Positions 48,665-57,162 of a stretch of DNA of 64,000 nucleotides are shown one piece after another (positions within the stretch are counted from its first letter, which is position 1; every line of letters starts with the position of its first letter). Both the position numbers and the translations under genes were made by a program. The stretch spans positions 62,001 to 126,000 of the forward strand of contig NZ_RCHJ01000013.1 in NCBI RefSeq assembly GCF_004011805.1, read 5' to 3'. The DNA is from Piscinibacter defluvii. GTDB taxonomy: Bacteria > Pseudomonadota > Gammaproteobacteria > Burkholderiales > Burkholderiaceae_C. Under the pieces are notes generated by a model. It was not told where the DNA came from. It ran no database searches and worked only from the letters and a program-made list of their open reading frames with translations.

Positions 48665-49624
48665 TCAGTCGAAAGTTTCACCCGCCTCAAGATAGCGCCA
48701 TTGCCCGGGCGGCAGGTTGCCGAGCATCACGCGCCCGATGCGCACCCGCTTGAGTCCGGTCACCTTCAGGCCCACGGCCTCGCACATGCGGCGGATCTGG
48801 CGCTTGCGGCCCTCGGTGAGCACGAAGCGCAGCTGGTCCGCGTTGACCCAGTCCACCTGCGCCGGCGCGAGCGCCACGCCGTCGAGTTCGAGGCCGTGGC
48901 GCAGGAGCCGCAGGCCGTCGTCGGACAGCGGCGTGCCCTCCTGCGGCGCGACGCGCACCAGGTACTCCTTCTCGACCTCGCTGTCCGCGCCGATCAGCTG
49001 GCGCGCGATGCGGCCGTCCTGCGTCAGCACCAGCAGGCCGACCGAGTCGATGTCGAGCCGGCCGGCCGGCGCCAGGTGGCGCAGGTGCTCGCGCCGGAAG
49101 GCCCGGCCGCTCGGGTCCTCGGACCAGTGGTTCTCGGGCGTGACCAGCACCACCGCCGGCTCGTAGCCGTCCTCGGCCTGGCCGCTGACGTAACCCACCG
49201 GCTTGTTCAGCAGCACGGTGACGCGCTCGGCCTGCTGCTCGCGGGCGCGGCGGTCGATCGTCACCTGCTGTGACGGCAGCACGCGCGCGCCGAGCTGGTC
49301 GACCACCTGGCCGTCGACCCGCACCCAGCCGTGGGCGATCCACTCGTCGGCCTCGCGGCGCGAGGCCAGGCCGAGCTCGGCCATGCGCTTGGACAGGCGC
49401 AGGCTGCCGGGCGGATGCGCGGCCGCAGCAGCCGGCGCCGGAGGGCGGGGGGCGGGCGGGCGGGATGCCGGCGGGCGCGGCGCCGCGGGCTGCGCACGGG
49501 GCGGGGCCGCCTCGCGCCGCGCCTGGGCCTCGGCCAGCGTCGGCCGGGCCCGCGGCGTCTGGCCGCGCACCGGGGCGCGGTCGCCGCGGGCGACCGCGGG
49601 GCGTTTGAGTTTCAGCGTGGCCAT
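48665..49624 (-). CDS. RsuA/RluB/RluF-family pseudouridine synthase
   Basis: 319 residues. A Pro/Ala/Arg-rich, positively charged N-terminus (about 1-72) is likely disordered. An S4 RNA-binding domain follows (RLSKRMAELGLASRREADEWI), then the catalytic domain with Asp191 in PAGRLDIDSVGLLVLTQDG and the conserved RKRQIRRM. It modifies a single uridine in rRNA; the 16S/23S target cannot be assigned. It lies between mutL-side genes and the JmjC gene on the - strand. Confidence 0.94.
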   Translation of the reverse strand: MATLKLKRPAVARGDRAPVRGQTPRARPTLAEAQARREAAPPRAQPAAPRPPASRPPAPRPPAPAAAAAHPPGSLRLSKRMAELGLASRREADEWIAHGWVRVDGQVVDQLGARVLPSQQVTIDRRAREQQAERVTVLLNKPVGYVSGQAEDGYEPAVVLVTPENHWSEDPSGRAFRREHLRHLAPAGRLDIDSVGLLVLTQDGRIARQLIGADSEVEKEYLVRVAPQEGTPLSDDGLRLLRHGLELDGVALAPAQVDWVNADQLRFVLTEGRKRQIRRMCEAVGLKVTGLKRVRIGRVMLGNLPPGQWRYLEAGETFD

Positions 49625-49651
49625 GCGCGGATTGGACCACGCCCGGCGCGC

Positions 49652-50503
49652 TCAGCTGCCCGCGAGGCCGAACAGCTCGCGCAGCGCGTCGCGGTACAGC
49701 GCCTGGCCGACGCCGTTGGTGCTGTAGTGCGTGCCGCCTTGCACCAGCACGAAGCGCTTGGGCACGCCGGCCTGCTCGAACAGCGCGCGGCCGAGTTCGG
49801 GGCGGATCAGCCGGTCCTCGCTGCCGTGCACCACCAGCACCGGGGCACGCACGCGGCGGATGTGCTCGGTCGAGTCGAAGCGCTGCGTGATCAGCGGCGT
49901 GATCGGCAGCCAGCCCCACTTGAGGCTGCGGAACACGTCGGGGATCGAGGTGAAGGTGCCCTCGACGATCAGCCCGCGCGCGTCGTCCACCGCACCGGCC
50001 AGCTGCACCGCGATCGCGCCGCCGAGCGAATGCCCGAACACGTAGCGCGGCCGCTGCGGCTCGCTGCGCGCCAGCCAGTCCCAGGCGGCGCGGGCGTCCT
50101 CCACCACTGCCGCTTCGGAGGGCAGCTCGTCGCTGCTGCGGCCGAAGCCGCGGTAGTCGATGGCCAGCACCGAGAAGCCCAGCTCGTGCATGTTGCGGAT
50201 GCGGAAGGTGCTGCCCCAGATGTTGCGCCGCGCGCCGTGCAGGTACAGCAGCACGGGCGCGTCGGCACGCGGCTGCGGCAGCCACAGCCCGTGCAGCTTC
50301 ACGCGCTGGCCGCTGACCGCCGAGTCGTGCTCGATCCAGACGTCCTGCATGCCCTCGGCGCTGCCGCTGCGGGTGTCGGTGACCGGGTTGGGCTGGATGA
50401 TCCACTCGCGCTGCTTGAGCTCGAGCGTCGAACAGCCGGCCAGGGTGGCCGCCAGGAGCACGGCGGCGGCGGGGGCGAGGAACCAGGAGCGCAGGCGGGG
50501 CAT
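49652..50503 (-). CDS. Alpha/beta-hydrolase lipoprotein
   Basis: 283 residues from ATG 50503; an upstream ATG in frame (50545) would add 14 residues before the signal peptide. The lipobox LAGC gives Cys24. The fold has LLYLHGARRN, GHSLGG (Ser159), an Asp in HGSEDRLI and His in GGTHYSTNGVG. It resembles BEM46/acyl-CoA-thioesterase-like serine hydrolases anchored at the membrane. The substrate is unknown. It lies 31 nt downstream of mutL on the same strand. Confidence 0.9.
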   Translation of the reverse strand: MPRLRSWFLAPAAAVLLAATLAGCSTLELKQREWIIQPNPVTDTRSGSAEGMQDVWIEHDSAVSGQRVKLHGLWLPQPRADAPVLLYLHGARRNIWGSTFRIRNMHELGFSVLAIDYRGFGRSSDELPSEAAVVEDARAAWDWLARSEPQRPRYVFGHSLGGAIAVQLAGAVDDARGLIVEGTFTSIPDVFRSLKWGWLPITPLITQRFDSTEHIRRVRAPVLVVHGSEDRLIRPELGRALFEQAGVPKRFVLVQGGTHYSTNGVGQALYRDALRELFGLAGS

Positions 50504-50534
50504 CGGAACACTGAGCGGCGCCGGCCGCGAAAGT

Positions 50535-52331
50535 TCAGCGGCCACGCCAGAACAGCGTGTCCAGATCCTTCATCGTCAGTTGGCGCCAGGTCGGCCGGCC
50601 GTGGTTGCACTGATCGGCGCGGTCGGTGGCCTCCATGTCGCGCAGCAGCGCATTCATCTCGGCCTGTGTCAGCTGCCGGTTCGCGCGCACCGCGCCGTGG
50701 CAGGCCATGGTGGCGAGGATCTCGTGCTGCGCACGCTGGATCACGCTGCTCGCGTCGTACTGCGCCAGCTCGGCGAGCACGCCGCGCGCCAGCTCGACCA
50801 CGTCGCCGCCGGCCAGCGCGGCCGGGCGCGAGCGCACCGCCAGGGTGCCGGCCGACAGCGGGGCCACGTCGAGCCCGAGGGCGCGCAGCGTCGCCTCGTT
50901 CTGCTCGGCGGTGGCGATCTCCTGCGGCGTGGCCGCGAAGCTGGCCGGGATCAGCAGCGGCTGCGCCTCGATCACGCCGCCGGCCAGCGCGGCCTTCAGG
51001 CGCTCGTAGACGATGCGCTCGTGCGCCGCGTGCATGTCCACGATCACCAGGCCCTGCCGGTTCTCGGCCAGGATGTAGACCCCGCCGAGCTGCGCCAGTG
51101 CCCGGCCGAGCGGCCAGTCGCCGGGGTCGGCGACCGGCGCAGCGGCGGGTGCCGCGGCAGGTGCGGCAGGCCCCGCCCAGGCGGGCGGCGGCTCCTGCGC
51201 ATACAGCAGGGCCGCCTGCGCCAGGCCGAGCGAGGCCTGCTGCGGCGCCGCCGGCGGCCGCCAGGCTGCCGCCGGGCCGGGGGTGTCGGACGGGACTTCC
51301 GGCACCTCCGCCCCGGCCTCGGCCGCGCGCGAGGCGCCGAGCGCCGACTCGACCGCGCGGCGCACCGCCTGGTGCACCTCGCGTGCATCGCGGAAGCGCA
51401 CCTCGATCTTGGTCGGGTGCACGTTGACGTCGACACGGTCCGGCGCGATGTCGATGAACAGCACGTAGCTCGGCTGGCGTGCACCGTGCAGCACGTCCTC
51501 GTAGGCCGAGCGCACGCCGTGCGCGATCAGCCGGTCGCGCACGTAACGCCCGTTGACGTACACGTACTGCTGGTCGGCGCGGGCCCGCGCCGTCTCGGGC
51601 AGGCCGGCGCGGCCGTGGATGCGCAGCGGGCCGATGGTGAGCGTGAGCTCGCGGCTGCCGGCGACGAACTCGTCGTCGAGCACGTCGCGCAGGCGCTGGG
51701 CCGGCTCGGCGCGGCGCCACTGCTGCACCAGCTTGCCCTCGTGCCAGACGGCGAAGCCGACGTCCGGCCGCGTCAGCGCGTGGCGCCGCACGGCCTCGAT
51801 GCAATGGGCCAGCTCGGTGGCCTCGCTCTTGAGGAACTTGCGCCGTGCCGGCGTGGCGAAGAACAGCTCGCGCACCTCGACGCTGGTGCCCACCGCCCGC
51901 GCCGCGGGCGCCAGTTCGCCCGAGCGCGCCTCCAGGCGCTGCGCATGCGCGGCGTCGGCGGTGCGGCTGGCGATCGTCAGCTCGGCCACCGAGGCGATGG
52001 CCGCCAGCGCCTCGCCGCGAAAGCCCATGGTCGCGACGCTCTCGAGTTCGTCGAGCGAGGCGATCTTGCTGGTGGCGTGGCGCCGCAGCGCGAGCGGCAG
52101 CTCGGCGGCCGGGATGCCGAGCCCGTCGTCCTCGACCAGGATCGAGCGGATGCCGCCGCCCGTCAGGCGCACGGCGACCTCGCGCGCCCCGGCGTCCAGC
52201 GCGTTGTCGACCAGCTCGCGCACCACCGAGGCGGGACGCTCGACCACCTCGCCGGCCGCGATCTGCGACACCAGCTCGTCGGGCAGTTCACGGATCGGGC
52301 GGCGCGCGGGGCGCGACAGCACCGCGTTCAT
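50535..52331 (-). CDS. mutL: DNA mismatch repair protein MutL (endonuclease type)
   Basis: 598 residues from ATG 52331. The N-terminal GHKL ATPase has VVERPASVVRELVDNALDAGA, DDGLGI, RHATSKI and GFRGEAL. The C-terminal domain carries the endonuclease motif DMHAAHERIVYE, starting at Asp432 (D-x-H-A-x2-E-x4-E), then ACHGAVRANRQL and CNHGRPT. Such MutL proteins nick the daughter strand themselves, as expected without MutH. The linker (about 330-400) is Ala/Pro-rich. Confidence 0.97.
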   Translation of the reverse strand: MNAVLSRPARRPIRELPDELVSQIAAGEVVERPASVVRELVDNALDAGAREVAVRLTGGGIRSILVEDDGLGIPAAELPLALRRHATSKIASLDELESVATMGFRGEALAAIASVAELTIASRTADAAHAQRLEARSGELAPAARAVGTSVEVRELFFATPARRKFLKSEATELAHCIEAVRRHALTRPDVGFAVWHEGKLVQQWRRAEPAQRLRDVLDDEFVAGSRELTLTIGPLRIHGRAGLPETARARADQQYVYVNGRYVRDRLIAHGVRSAYEDVLHGARQPSYVLFIDIAPDRVDVNVHPTKIEVRFRDAREVHQAVRRAVESALGASRAAEAGAEVPEVPSDTPGPAAAWRPPAAPQQASLGLAQAALLYAQEPPPAWAGPAAPAAAPAAAPVADPGDWPLGRALAQLGGVYILAENRQGLVIVDMHAAHERIVYERLKAALAGGVIEAQPLLIPASFAATPQEIATAEQNEATLRALGLDVAPLSAGTLAVRSRPAALAGGDVVELARGVLAELAQYDASSVIQRAQHEILATMACHGAVRANRQLTQAEMNALLRDMEATDRADQCNHGRPTWRQLTMKDLDTLFWRGR

Positions 52332-52377
52332 GGGAGGCGGGTCCAGGGCATGGGGGGGATTGTAGGAAGGCCGCCTC

Positions 52378-52383
52378 GATAAT
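52378..52383 (+). promoter_or_regulatory. GATAAT -10-like element, 8 nt before the DedA ATG
   Basis: Matches TATAAT at five of six positions and sits so that transcription would start close to the ATG of the gene at 52392. No -35 is recognisable. Confidence 0.35.
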
Positions 52384-52391
52384 CCGCCGCC

Positions 52392-53036
52392 ATGGACATC
52401 GTCGCCTTCCTGATCGACTTCATCCTGCACGTCGACGTGCACCTGGCGAACTTCGTCGCCGCCTACGGGCCCTGGGTCTACGCGCTGCTGTTCCTGATCG
52501 TGTTCGTCGAGACCGGCGTGGTGGTGATGCCCTTCCTGCCGGGCGACTCGCTGCTGTTCGTGGTCGGCACCTTGTGCGGCGCCGGGCTGATGGACCTGCC
52601 GCTCGCGCTGGCGGTGCTGGCCTCGGCCGCCATCCTCGGCGACCAGTGCAACTACAGCATCGGGCGCTACGTCGGGCCCAAGGTGTTCCAGTGGGAGAAC
52701 ACGCGCTTCTTCAACCGCCACGCGTTCGACCAGGCGCATGCCTTCTACGAGAAGTACGGCGGCGTGACCATCATCCTGGCGCGCTTCTTCCCCTTCCTGC
52801 GCACCTTCGTGCCCTTCGTGGCCGGGGTGGCGCAGATGACACGCAGCAAGTTCACGCTCTACAACCTGGTCGGCGGCCTGCTGTGGGTGGGCGGCGTGAC
52901 GACCGCCGGCGTGCTGTTCGGCAACATCCCCTGGGTCAAGGAACACCTGGACAAGATCATCTGGGGCTTCATCCTGCTGCCCGGCGTGATGGTGCTGATC
53001 GGCGCGTGGAGGGCGCGCCGGGCCGCGACGACCTGA
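52392..53036 (+). CDS. DedA-family membrane protein
   Basis: 214 residues from ATG 52392. Five or six hydrophobic segments, with the DedA signatures FVETGVVVMPFLPGDSLLF, ILGDQCNYSIGRYVG and FARFFPFLRTFVPFVAG-like (ARFFPFLRTFVPFVAG). The family acts in undecaprenyl-phosphate or phospholipid scrambling and membrane homeostasis. It is divergent from mutL; a GATAAT lies 8 nt before the start. Confidence 0.95.
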   Translation: MDIVAFLIDFILHVDVHLANFVAAYGPWVYALLFLIVFVETGVVVMPFLPGDSLLFVVGTLCGAGLMDLPLALAVLASAAILGDQCNYSIGRYVGPKVFQWENTRFFNRHAFDQAHAFYEKYGGVTIILARFFPFLRTFVPFVAGVAQMTRSKFTLYNLVGGLLWVGGVTTAGVLFGNIPWVKEHLDKIIWGFILLPGVMVLIGAWRARRAATT

Positions 53037-53110
53037 GCCGCGCTTCCACGGCGCATCCGGCTCGGGCTCGTGCCCGTAGATGGCCTCACGGTCACGACGG
53101 GAGCACGACG

Positions 53111-54535
53111 ATGGTGATGGACGAGGGCGGAACCTGGCGCGCCGCGCAGCGCGCCCCGGCGGGGCGCCGGGCGGTGGTGGCGGGCGCGAGCCTCGCCGGG
53201 CTGCTGGCGGCGCGCGTGCTGGCGGAGCAGTTCGACGAGGTGCTGCTGGTCGACCGCGAGGTGCTGCCGGCCGGCAACGCACACCGCCGCGCGACGCCGC
53301 ACACCTGGCATGCCCACGGCCTGCTGGCGCGCGGGCGCGAGGCGCTCGAGCAGCTGTTCCCCGGCATCACCGAGGAGTGGCTGGCCCAGGGCGGTCGCTG
53401 CGGCGACGCGCAGCGCAACGTGGCCTTCTACGCGGGCCGGCAGCGCTTCGCGCCGGGCGACAGCGGCATCGGCGGCGTCGCGGTCGGCCGCGTCGTGATC
53501 GAAGGGTCGGTGCGGCGCCGCGTGCTGGCACTGCCGCGCGTGCGCGTGCTGGCACCGCTGCGCGTGCTCGGGCCGCTGTGGGATGCGGCGGACCGGCGCG
53601 TGCGCGGGCTGTGCGTGGCGCCGGAGGAGGACGGCGGCACCGCGTTCGAGATCCCGGCCGAGCTGGTGGTCGATGCCACCGGGCGCGGCTCGCGCCTGCC
53701 GCAGTGGCTGGCCGGCCTGGGCTTCCCGGTGCCCGACGAGGAGCGGGTGCACTCCGACATCCGCTACGCCACCGCGTACTTCGAGCGCCGGAGCGACGAA
53801 CTGCCCGGCCTCGAGGTGGTGCTCGGCACCGCCACCGCGGACCACCCGCGCCCGGCGGTGCTGATCGGGCAGGAGCAGGACCGCTGGGTCGTGACGCTGG
53901 CCGGCTACGGCGCCGACGCGCCGCCGCTGGACCGGGCCGGCTTCGCGGCGCGTGCCGCGGCGAGCGTGCCCGAGATCGCCGCGGTGGTGGGCGCGGGTCG
54001 CTTCGTCGACGAGCCGCGTGGCTACCGCTTCCCGCACAGCCAGCGCCGCCGCGTCGAGCGCCTGGCACGCTGGCCGCGCGGCCTGCTCGCCGTCGGCGAT
54101 GCGCTGTGCAGCTTCAACCCGATCTACGGCCAGGGCATGTCGGTCGCGGCGGCCGAGGCGCTCGCGCTGCGCGAGGAGCTGGCCGGCGCGCGCGAGGGCC
54201 TGGAGCAGCGCGTGCTGCGGCGCGCCGCGCAGATCATCGACACGCCCTGGACCACCGCCGCGGGTGCGGACCTGGCGATCCCGGCGGTCGAGGGCGAACG
54301 GCCGCTGCCGGTGCGCCTGGTCAACGGCTACCTGGCGCGCCTGTTCCAGGCCGCCGGCCGCGACCCGGCCGTCGGGCGCGCCTTTCTCGCGGTGGCCCAC
54401 CTGCTGGCACCGCCGGGCACGCTGTTCGCCCCGGCGCTGGTGTGGCGCGTGTTCAGGGCTGCAGGGCGTGGCGCAGCGCTGCCGCACACAGCCACACCGC
54501 ATCGTTCGCCTCGGCAATCACCCGCCCCATGGTGA
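53111..54535 (+). CDS. FAD-dependent oxidoreductase (monooxygenase/halogenase-like)
   Basis: 474 residues from ATG 53111; GGGAG lies about 9 nt upstream, and an ATG two codons on is also possible. FAD-binding Rossmann (VVAGASLAGLLAARVLAE), then HTWHAHGLLARGREAL, DATGRGSRLP, and the second dinucleotide motif GDALCSFNPIYGQGMS. No halogenase W-x-W-x-I-P is visible. It resembles flavoprotein monooxygenases with an alkaloid- or aromatic-like substrate; the ligand is unknown. The last 83 nt overlap the antisense esterase gene. Confidence 0.85.
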   Translation: MVMDEGGTWRAAQRAPAGRRAVVAGASLAGLLAARVLAEQFDEVLLVDREVLPAGNAHRRATPHTWHAHGLLARGREALEQLFPGITEEWLAQGGRCGDAQRNVAFYAGRQRFAPGDSGIGGVAVGRVVIEGSVRRRVLALPRVRVLAPLRVLGPLWDAADRRVRGLCVAPEEDGGTAFEIPAELVVDATGRGSRLPQWLAGLGFPVPDEERVHSDIRYATAYFERRSDELPGLEVVLGTATADHPRPAVLIGQEQDRWVVTLAGYGADAPPLDRAGFAARAAASVPEIAAVVGAGRFVDEPRGYRFPHSQRRRVERLARWPRGLLAVGDALCSFNPIYGQGMSVAAAEALALREELAGAREGLEQRVLRRAAQIIDTPWTTAAGADLAIPAVEGERPLPVRLVNGYLARLFQAAGRDPAVGRAFLAVAHLLAPPGTLFAPALVWRVFRAAGRGAALPHTATPHRSPRQSPAPW

Positions 54536-55403
54536 TGAAGCCGTGGATCTGGCGCTCGAAGCACAGGTGCGTCGAGCGCGACCCGGCCTGCGTGAGCCGC
54601 TGCGCGTAGGCCAGGCCCTCGTCGCGCAGCGGGTCGTAGCCGGCCGTCAGCACCAGGGCCGGCGGCAGGCGCGACAGGTCCGGATGCAGCAGCGGCGAGG
54701 CGCGCCAGTCGGTCCAGGTGGCCGGGTCGGGCAGGTAGTGCCGGCGGTAGTAGTCCATCGAGTCGCGGGTCAGCAGGTAGCCCTCGCCGAGCGCCGCATG
54801 CGAAGGCGCCTGCTGGCGCTGGTCGGTGGCCGGGTAGACCAGCAGCTGGAAGGCCGGCGGCGCGAGGCCGGCGTCGCGCCGTGCCAGGCACACCACCGCG
54901 GCCAGGTTGCCGCCCGCACTGTCGCCGCCCACGGCCAGGCGCTGCGCGTCGATGCCGAGCGACGCGGCCTCGCGCCGCACCCATTCGTAGGCGGCCAGCG
55001 AATCGTCCACCGCGGCGGGGAAGGGCGCCTCGGGGCCGAGCCGGTAGTCGACCGACACGACCACGGCACCCGAGAGATTGGCCAGTTCGCGGCACAGCAC
55101 GTCGTGCGTGTCGAGGTCGCCGATGGTCCAGCCGCCGCCGTGCAGGTACACCAGGCCGGGCAGCAGCTCGCCCGGCACGCTGCCCTGCGGCCGCAGCAGG
55201 CGCAGCGGGATCGGCCCGTGCGGCCCGTCGATGCGCCAGTCGCGGCTCTCGGCCACGGCCGGCGCGTCGGGCTGGGTGAAGCCGCGCCGGTCGCGGTAGG
55301 CGGCGCGTGCGTCGACGGGGCTGAGTTCGTTGACCGGCGGGATGCGCTTCTCGACCATCAGGTCCAGCAGCGCGCGGGCGTCGGGGTGCAGCATGGCGGT
55401 CAC
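54453..55403 (-). CDS. HSL-family carboxylesterase
   Basis: 316 residues. Oxyanion-hole motif HGGGW (residues 88-92), nucleophile Ser162 in GDSAGGN, Asp in AGYDPLRDEG and His in QIHGF. It hydrolyses short-chain esters or acyl groups. The start overlaps the end of the upstream amidase gene by 4 nt (ATGA), so it is co-translated with amiC. Confidence 0.94.
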   Translation of the reverse strand: MTAMLHPDARALLDLMVEKRIPPVNELSPVDARAAYRDRRGFTQPDAPAVAESRDWRIDGPHGPIPLRLLRPQGSVPGELLPGLVYLHGGGWTIGDLDTHDVLCRELANLSGAVVVSVDYRLGPEAPFPAAVDDSLAAYEWVRREAASLGIDAQRLAVGGDSAGGNLAAVVCLARRDAGLAPPAFQLLVYPATDQRQQAPSHAALGEGYLLTRDSMDYYRRHYLPDPATWTDWRASPLLHPDLSRLPPALVLTAGYDPLRDEGLAYAQRLTQAGSRSTHLCFERQIHGFITMGRVIAEANDAVWLCAAALRHALQP

Positions 55404-56701
55404 AGGGTGCGGGTGCGGGCCAGGGGCGGGTTGCGCGCGAAGTAGCGGCCGATGCCGCGTGCCAGCGCGTCGACGAGCTGCGCCTGGTAGGCCGGGCTGC
55501 GCAGCTTGGCTTCCTCGTCGGGGTTCGAGATGAACGCGGTCTCGACCAGGATGGACGGGATGTCGGGGGCCTTCAGCACCGCGAAGCCGGCCTGCTCGAC
55601 CTCGCGCTTGTGCAGCCGGCCGACGCGGCCGATCTGGCCCAGCACCTCGCCGCCGAGCTTCAGGCTGTCCTTGATTTGCGCGGCGGTGCTCATGTCCAGC
55701 AGGGTGCGCATCACGTCGGCATGGCGGTTCTTCACGTTGATGCCGCCCACCATGTCGGCCGCGTTCTCGCGATCGGCCATCCAGCGCGCCGCGCTGCTGG
55801 AGGCGCCGCGCTCGCTGAGTGCGAACACGCTGGCGCCGCGCGCCTCGGGCTTGAAGAAGGCGTCGGCATGGATCGAGACGAACAGGTCGGCCTGCACGCG
55901 GCGCGCCTTGCGCACCCGCTCCTGCAGCGGCACGAAGAAGTCCGCGTCGCGCGTCAGCATCACGCGCATGCCGGGGCGCTCGTGCAGCTTCTCGCGCAGC
56001 TGCAGCGCGATGGCGAGCACCACGTCCTTCTCGCGCAGACCGGTCGGGCCGATCGCGCCCGGGTCCTCGCCGCCGTGGCCGGGGTCGAGCGCGACGACGA
56101 TCAGCCGGTCCACCTTGCCGCTGGCCACCGCCGGCGGCCGCGGCGTGCTGGCCGAGGCGGGCGGCGCCGGCGGCGGCGTGGACAGCGGCTTGTCGAGCTT
56201 GCCGATGAACTCGCCCAGCGCGTCGCGCATCGCCTCGGCGGCCTGGCGCTCGGCCTGCTCCTTCTCCTGGATCAGCACGAGCAGCGGGTCGCGCTCGCGC
56301 ACCGGGTACAGGTCGAACACCATGCGGTGCTGGTAGGCCGCCACCGGCGCGAGCGTGAACAGCTGCGGCGCGGTGGGCTGCTTCAGGTCGATCACCAGGC
56401 GCACCACACGTGGCTGGTTCTGGCCCACGCGCACGCCCTGGATGAACGGGTCGTCCGACCGCACCTTGCCGACCAGCTCGCGCAGCGCCGGGCTGAGCTC
56501 GAGGCCGTCGATGTCGATCACCAGGCGGTACGGGTTCTCGGCCAGGAAATGCTTCTCGGCCAGCGCGGCGTCGGACTCGATCGTCACGCGCGTGTACTCC
56601 TCGGCCGGCCAGACGCGCACCGCGAGGATCGTCGCGCCGCGCACGATCTGGGCCGGGCCGAGCAGCAGCGCGAGGGTGCCGAACAGCTGGCGCCGCTTCA
56701 T
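55400..56701 (-). CDS. amiC: N-acetylmuramoyl-L-alanine amidase with AMIN domain
   Basis: 433 residues from ATG 56701. Signal region ([15 protein letters not shown]), AMIN domain (about 24-140: AVRVWPAEEYTRVTIESD, NPYRLVIDIDGLEL), an Ala/Pro linker, then Amidase_3 (about 198-430: ALDPGHGGEDPGAIG with His209, LFVSIHADAFF, ILVETAFISN). It splits septal peptidoglycan cross-links during daughter-cell separation. It overlaps tsaE by 4 nt. Confidence 0.96.
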   Translation of the reverse strand: MKRRQLFGTLALLLGPAQIVRGATILAVRVWPAEEYTRVTIESDAALAEKHFLAENPYRLVIDIDGLELSPALRELVGKVRSDDPFIQGVRVGQNQPRVVRLVIDLKQPTAPQLFTLAPVAAYQHRMVFDLYPVRERDPLLVLIQEKEQAERQAAEAMRDALGEFIGKLDKPLSTPPPAPPASASTPRPPAVASGKVDRLIVVALDPGHGGEDPGAIGPTGLREKDVVLAIALQLREKLHERPGMRVMLTRDADFFVPLQERVRKARRVQADLFVSIHADAFFKPEARGASVFALSERGASSSAARWMADRENAADMVGGINVKNRHADVMRTLLDMSTAAQIKDSLKLGGEVLGQIGRVGRLHKREVEQAGFAVLKAPDIPSILVETAFISNPDEEAKLRSPAYQAQLVDALARGIGRYFARNPPLARTRTL

Positions 56702-57162
56702 GGCAGCAGCTCCAGCCCGCGCGCGCTCTGCGCGGTGAAGGTGACGCGGCGCGACTCGTCGTCCTGCGGCTCGATGTGCACGCGCAGGTCGGCCGGCGGC
56801 AGCAGCGCGCGGGCCTTCTCGGGCCATTCGGCGAGCTTCAGTCCCGGGCCGGCGAACACGTCGCGCAGGCCGGCGTCCTCCCATTCCTGGGGGTCGTCGA
56901 AGCGGTAGAAGTCGAAATGCGCGACCGGGCCGCGCGGCGTGTCGTAGGGCTCGAGCAGCGCGTAGGTCGGGCTCTTGATGCGCCCGGCCACGCCGAGGGC
57001 TCGCAGCAGGTGGCGCACGAAGGTGGTCTTGCCGGCGCCGAGCGGGCCGTACAGCTCGACATAGGCGCCCTCCAGCGCGGGCGAGGCGGCCAGCGCCTGC
57101 GCACTGGCAGCGCAGGCGGCTTCGTCGGACCAGTGCCGGGTGCAGCTTCCTAGAATCGTCAA
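56698..57162 (-). CDS. tsaE: tRNA threonylcarbamoyladenosine biosynthesis ATPase TsaE
   Basis: 154 residues from TTG 57162. Walker [15 protein letters not shown], then [30 protein letters not shown] and the Trp-containing LAEWPEKA. It helps TsaB/D form t6A37 in tRNA. The start adjoins the divergent queG start with no gap and lacks a ribosome binding site, so translation may begin slightly further in. It overlaps amiC by 4 nt. Confidence 0.94.
   Translation of the reverse strand: MTILGSCTRHWSDEAACAASAQALAASPALEGAYVELYGPLGAGKTTFVRHLLRALGVAGRIKSPTYALLEPYDTPRGPVAHFDFYRFDDPQEWEDAGLRDVFAGPGLKLAEWPEKARALLPPADLRVHIEPQDDESRRVTFTAQSARGLELLP
57151..57156 (+). promoter_or_regulatory. TAGAAT -10-like element, 6 nt before queG
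   Basis: TAGAAT followed by 6 nt and ATG at 57163, so queG would be leaderless. The upstream side lies inside the tsaE 5' coding sequence. No strong -35. Confidence 0.4.
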
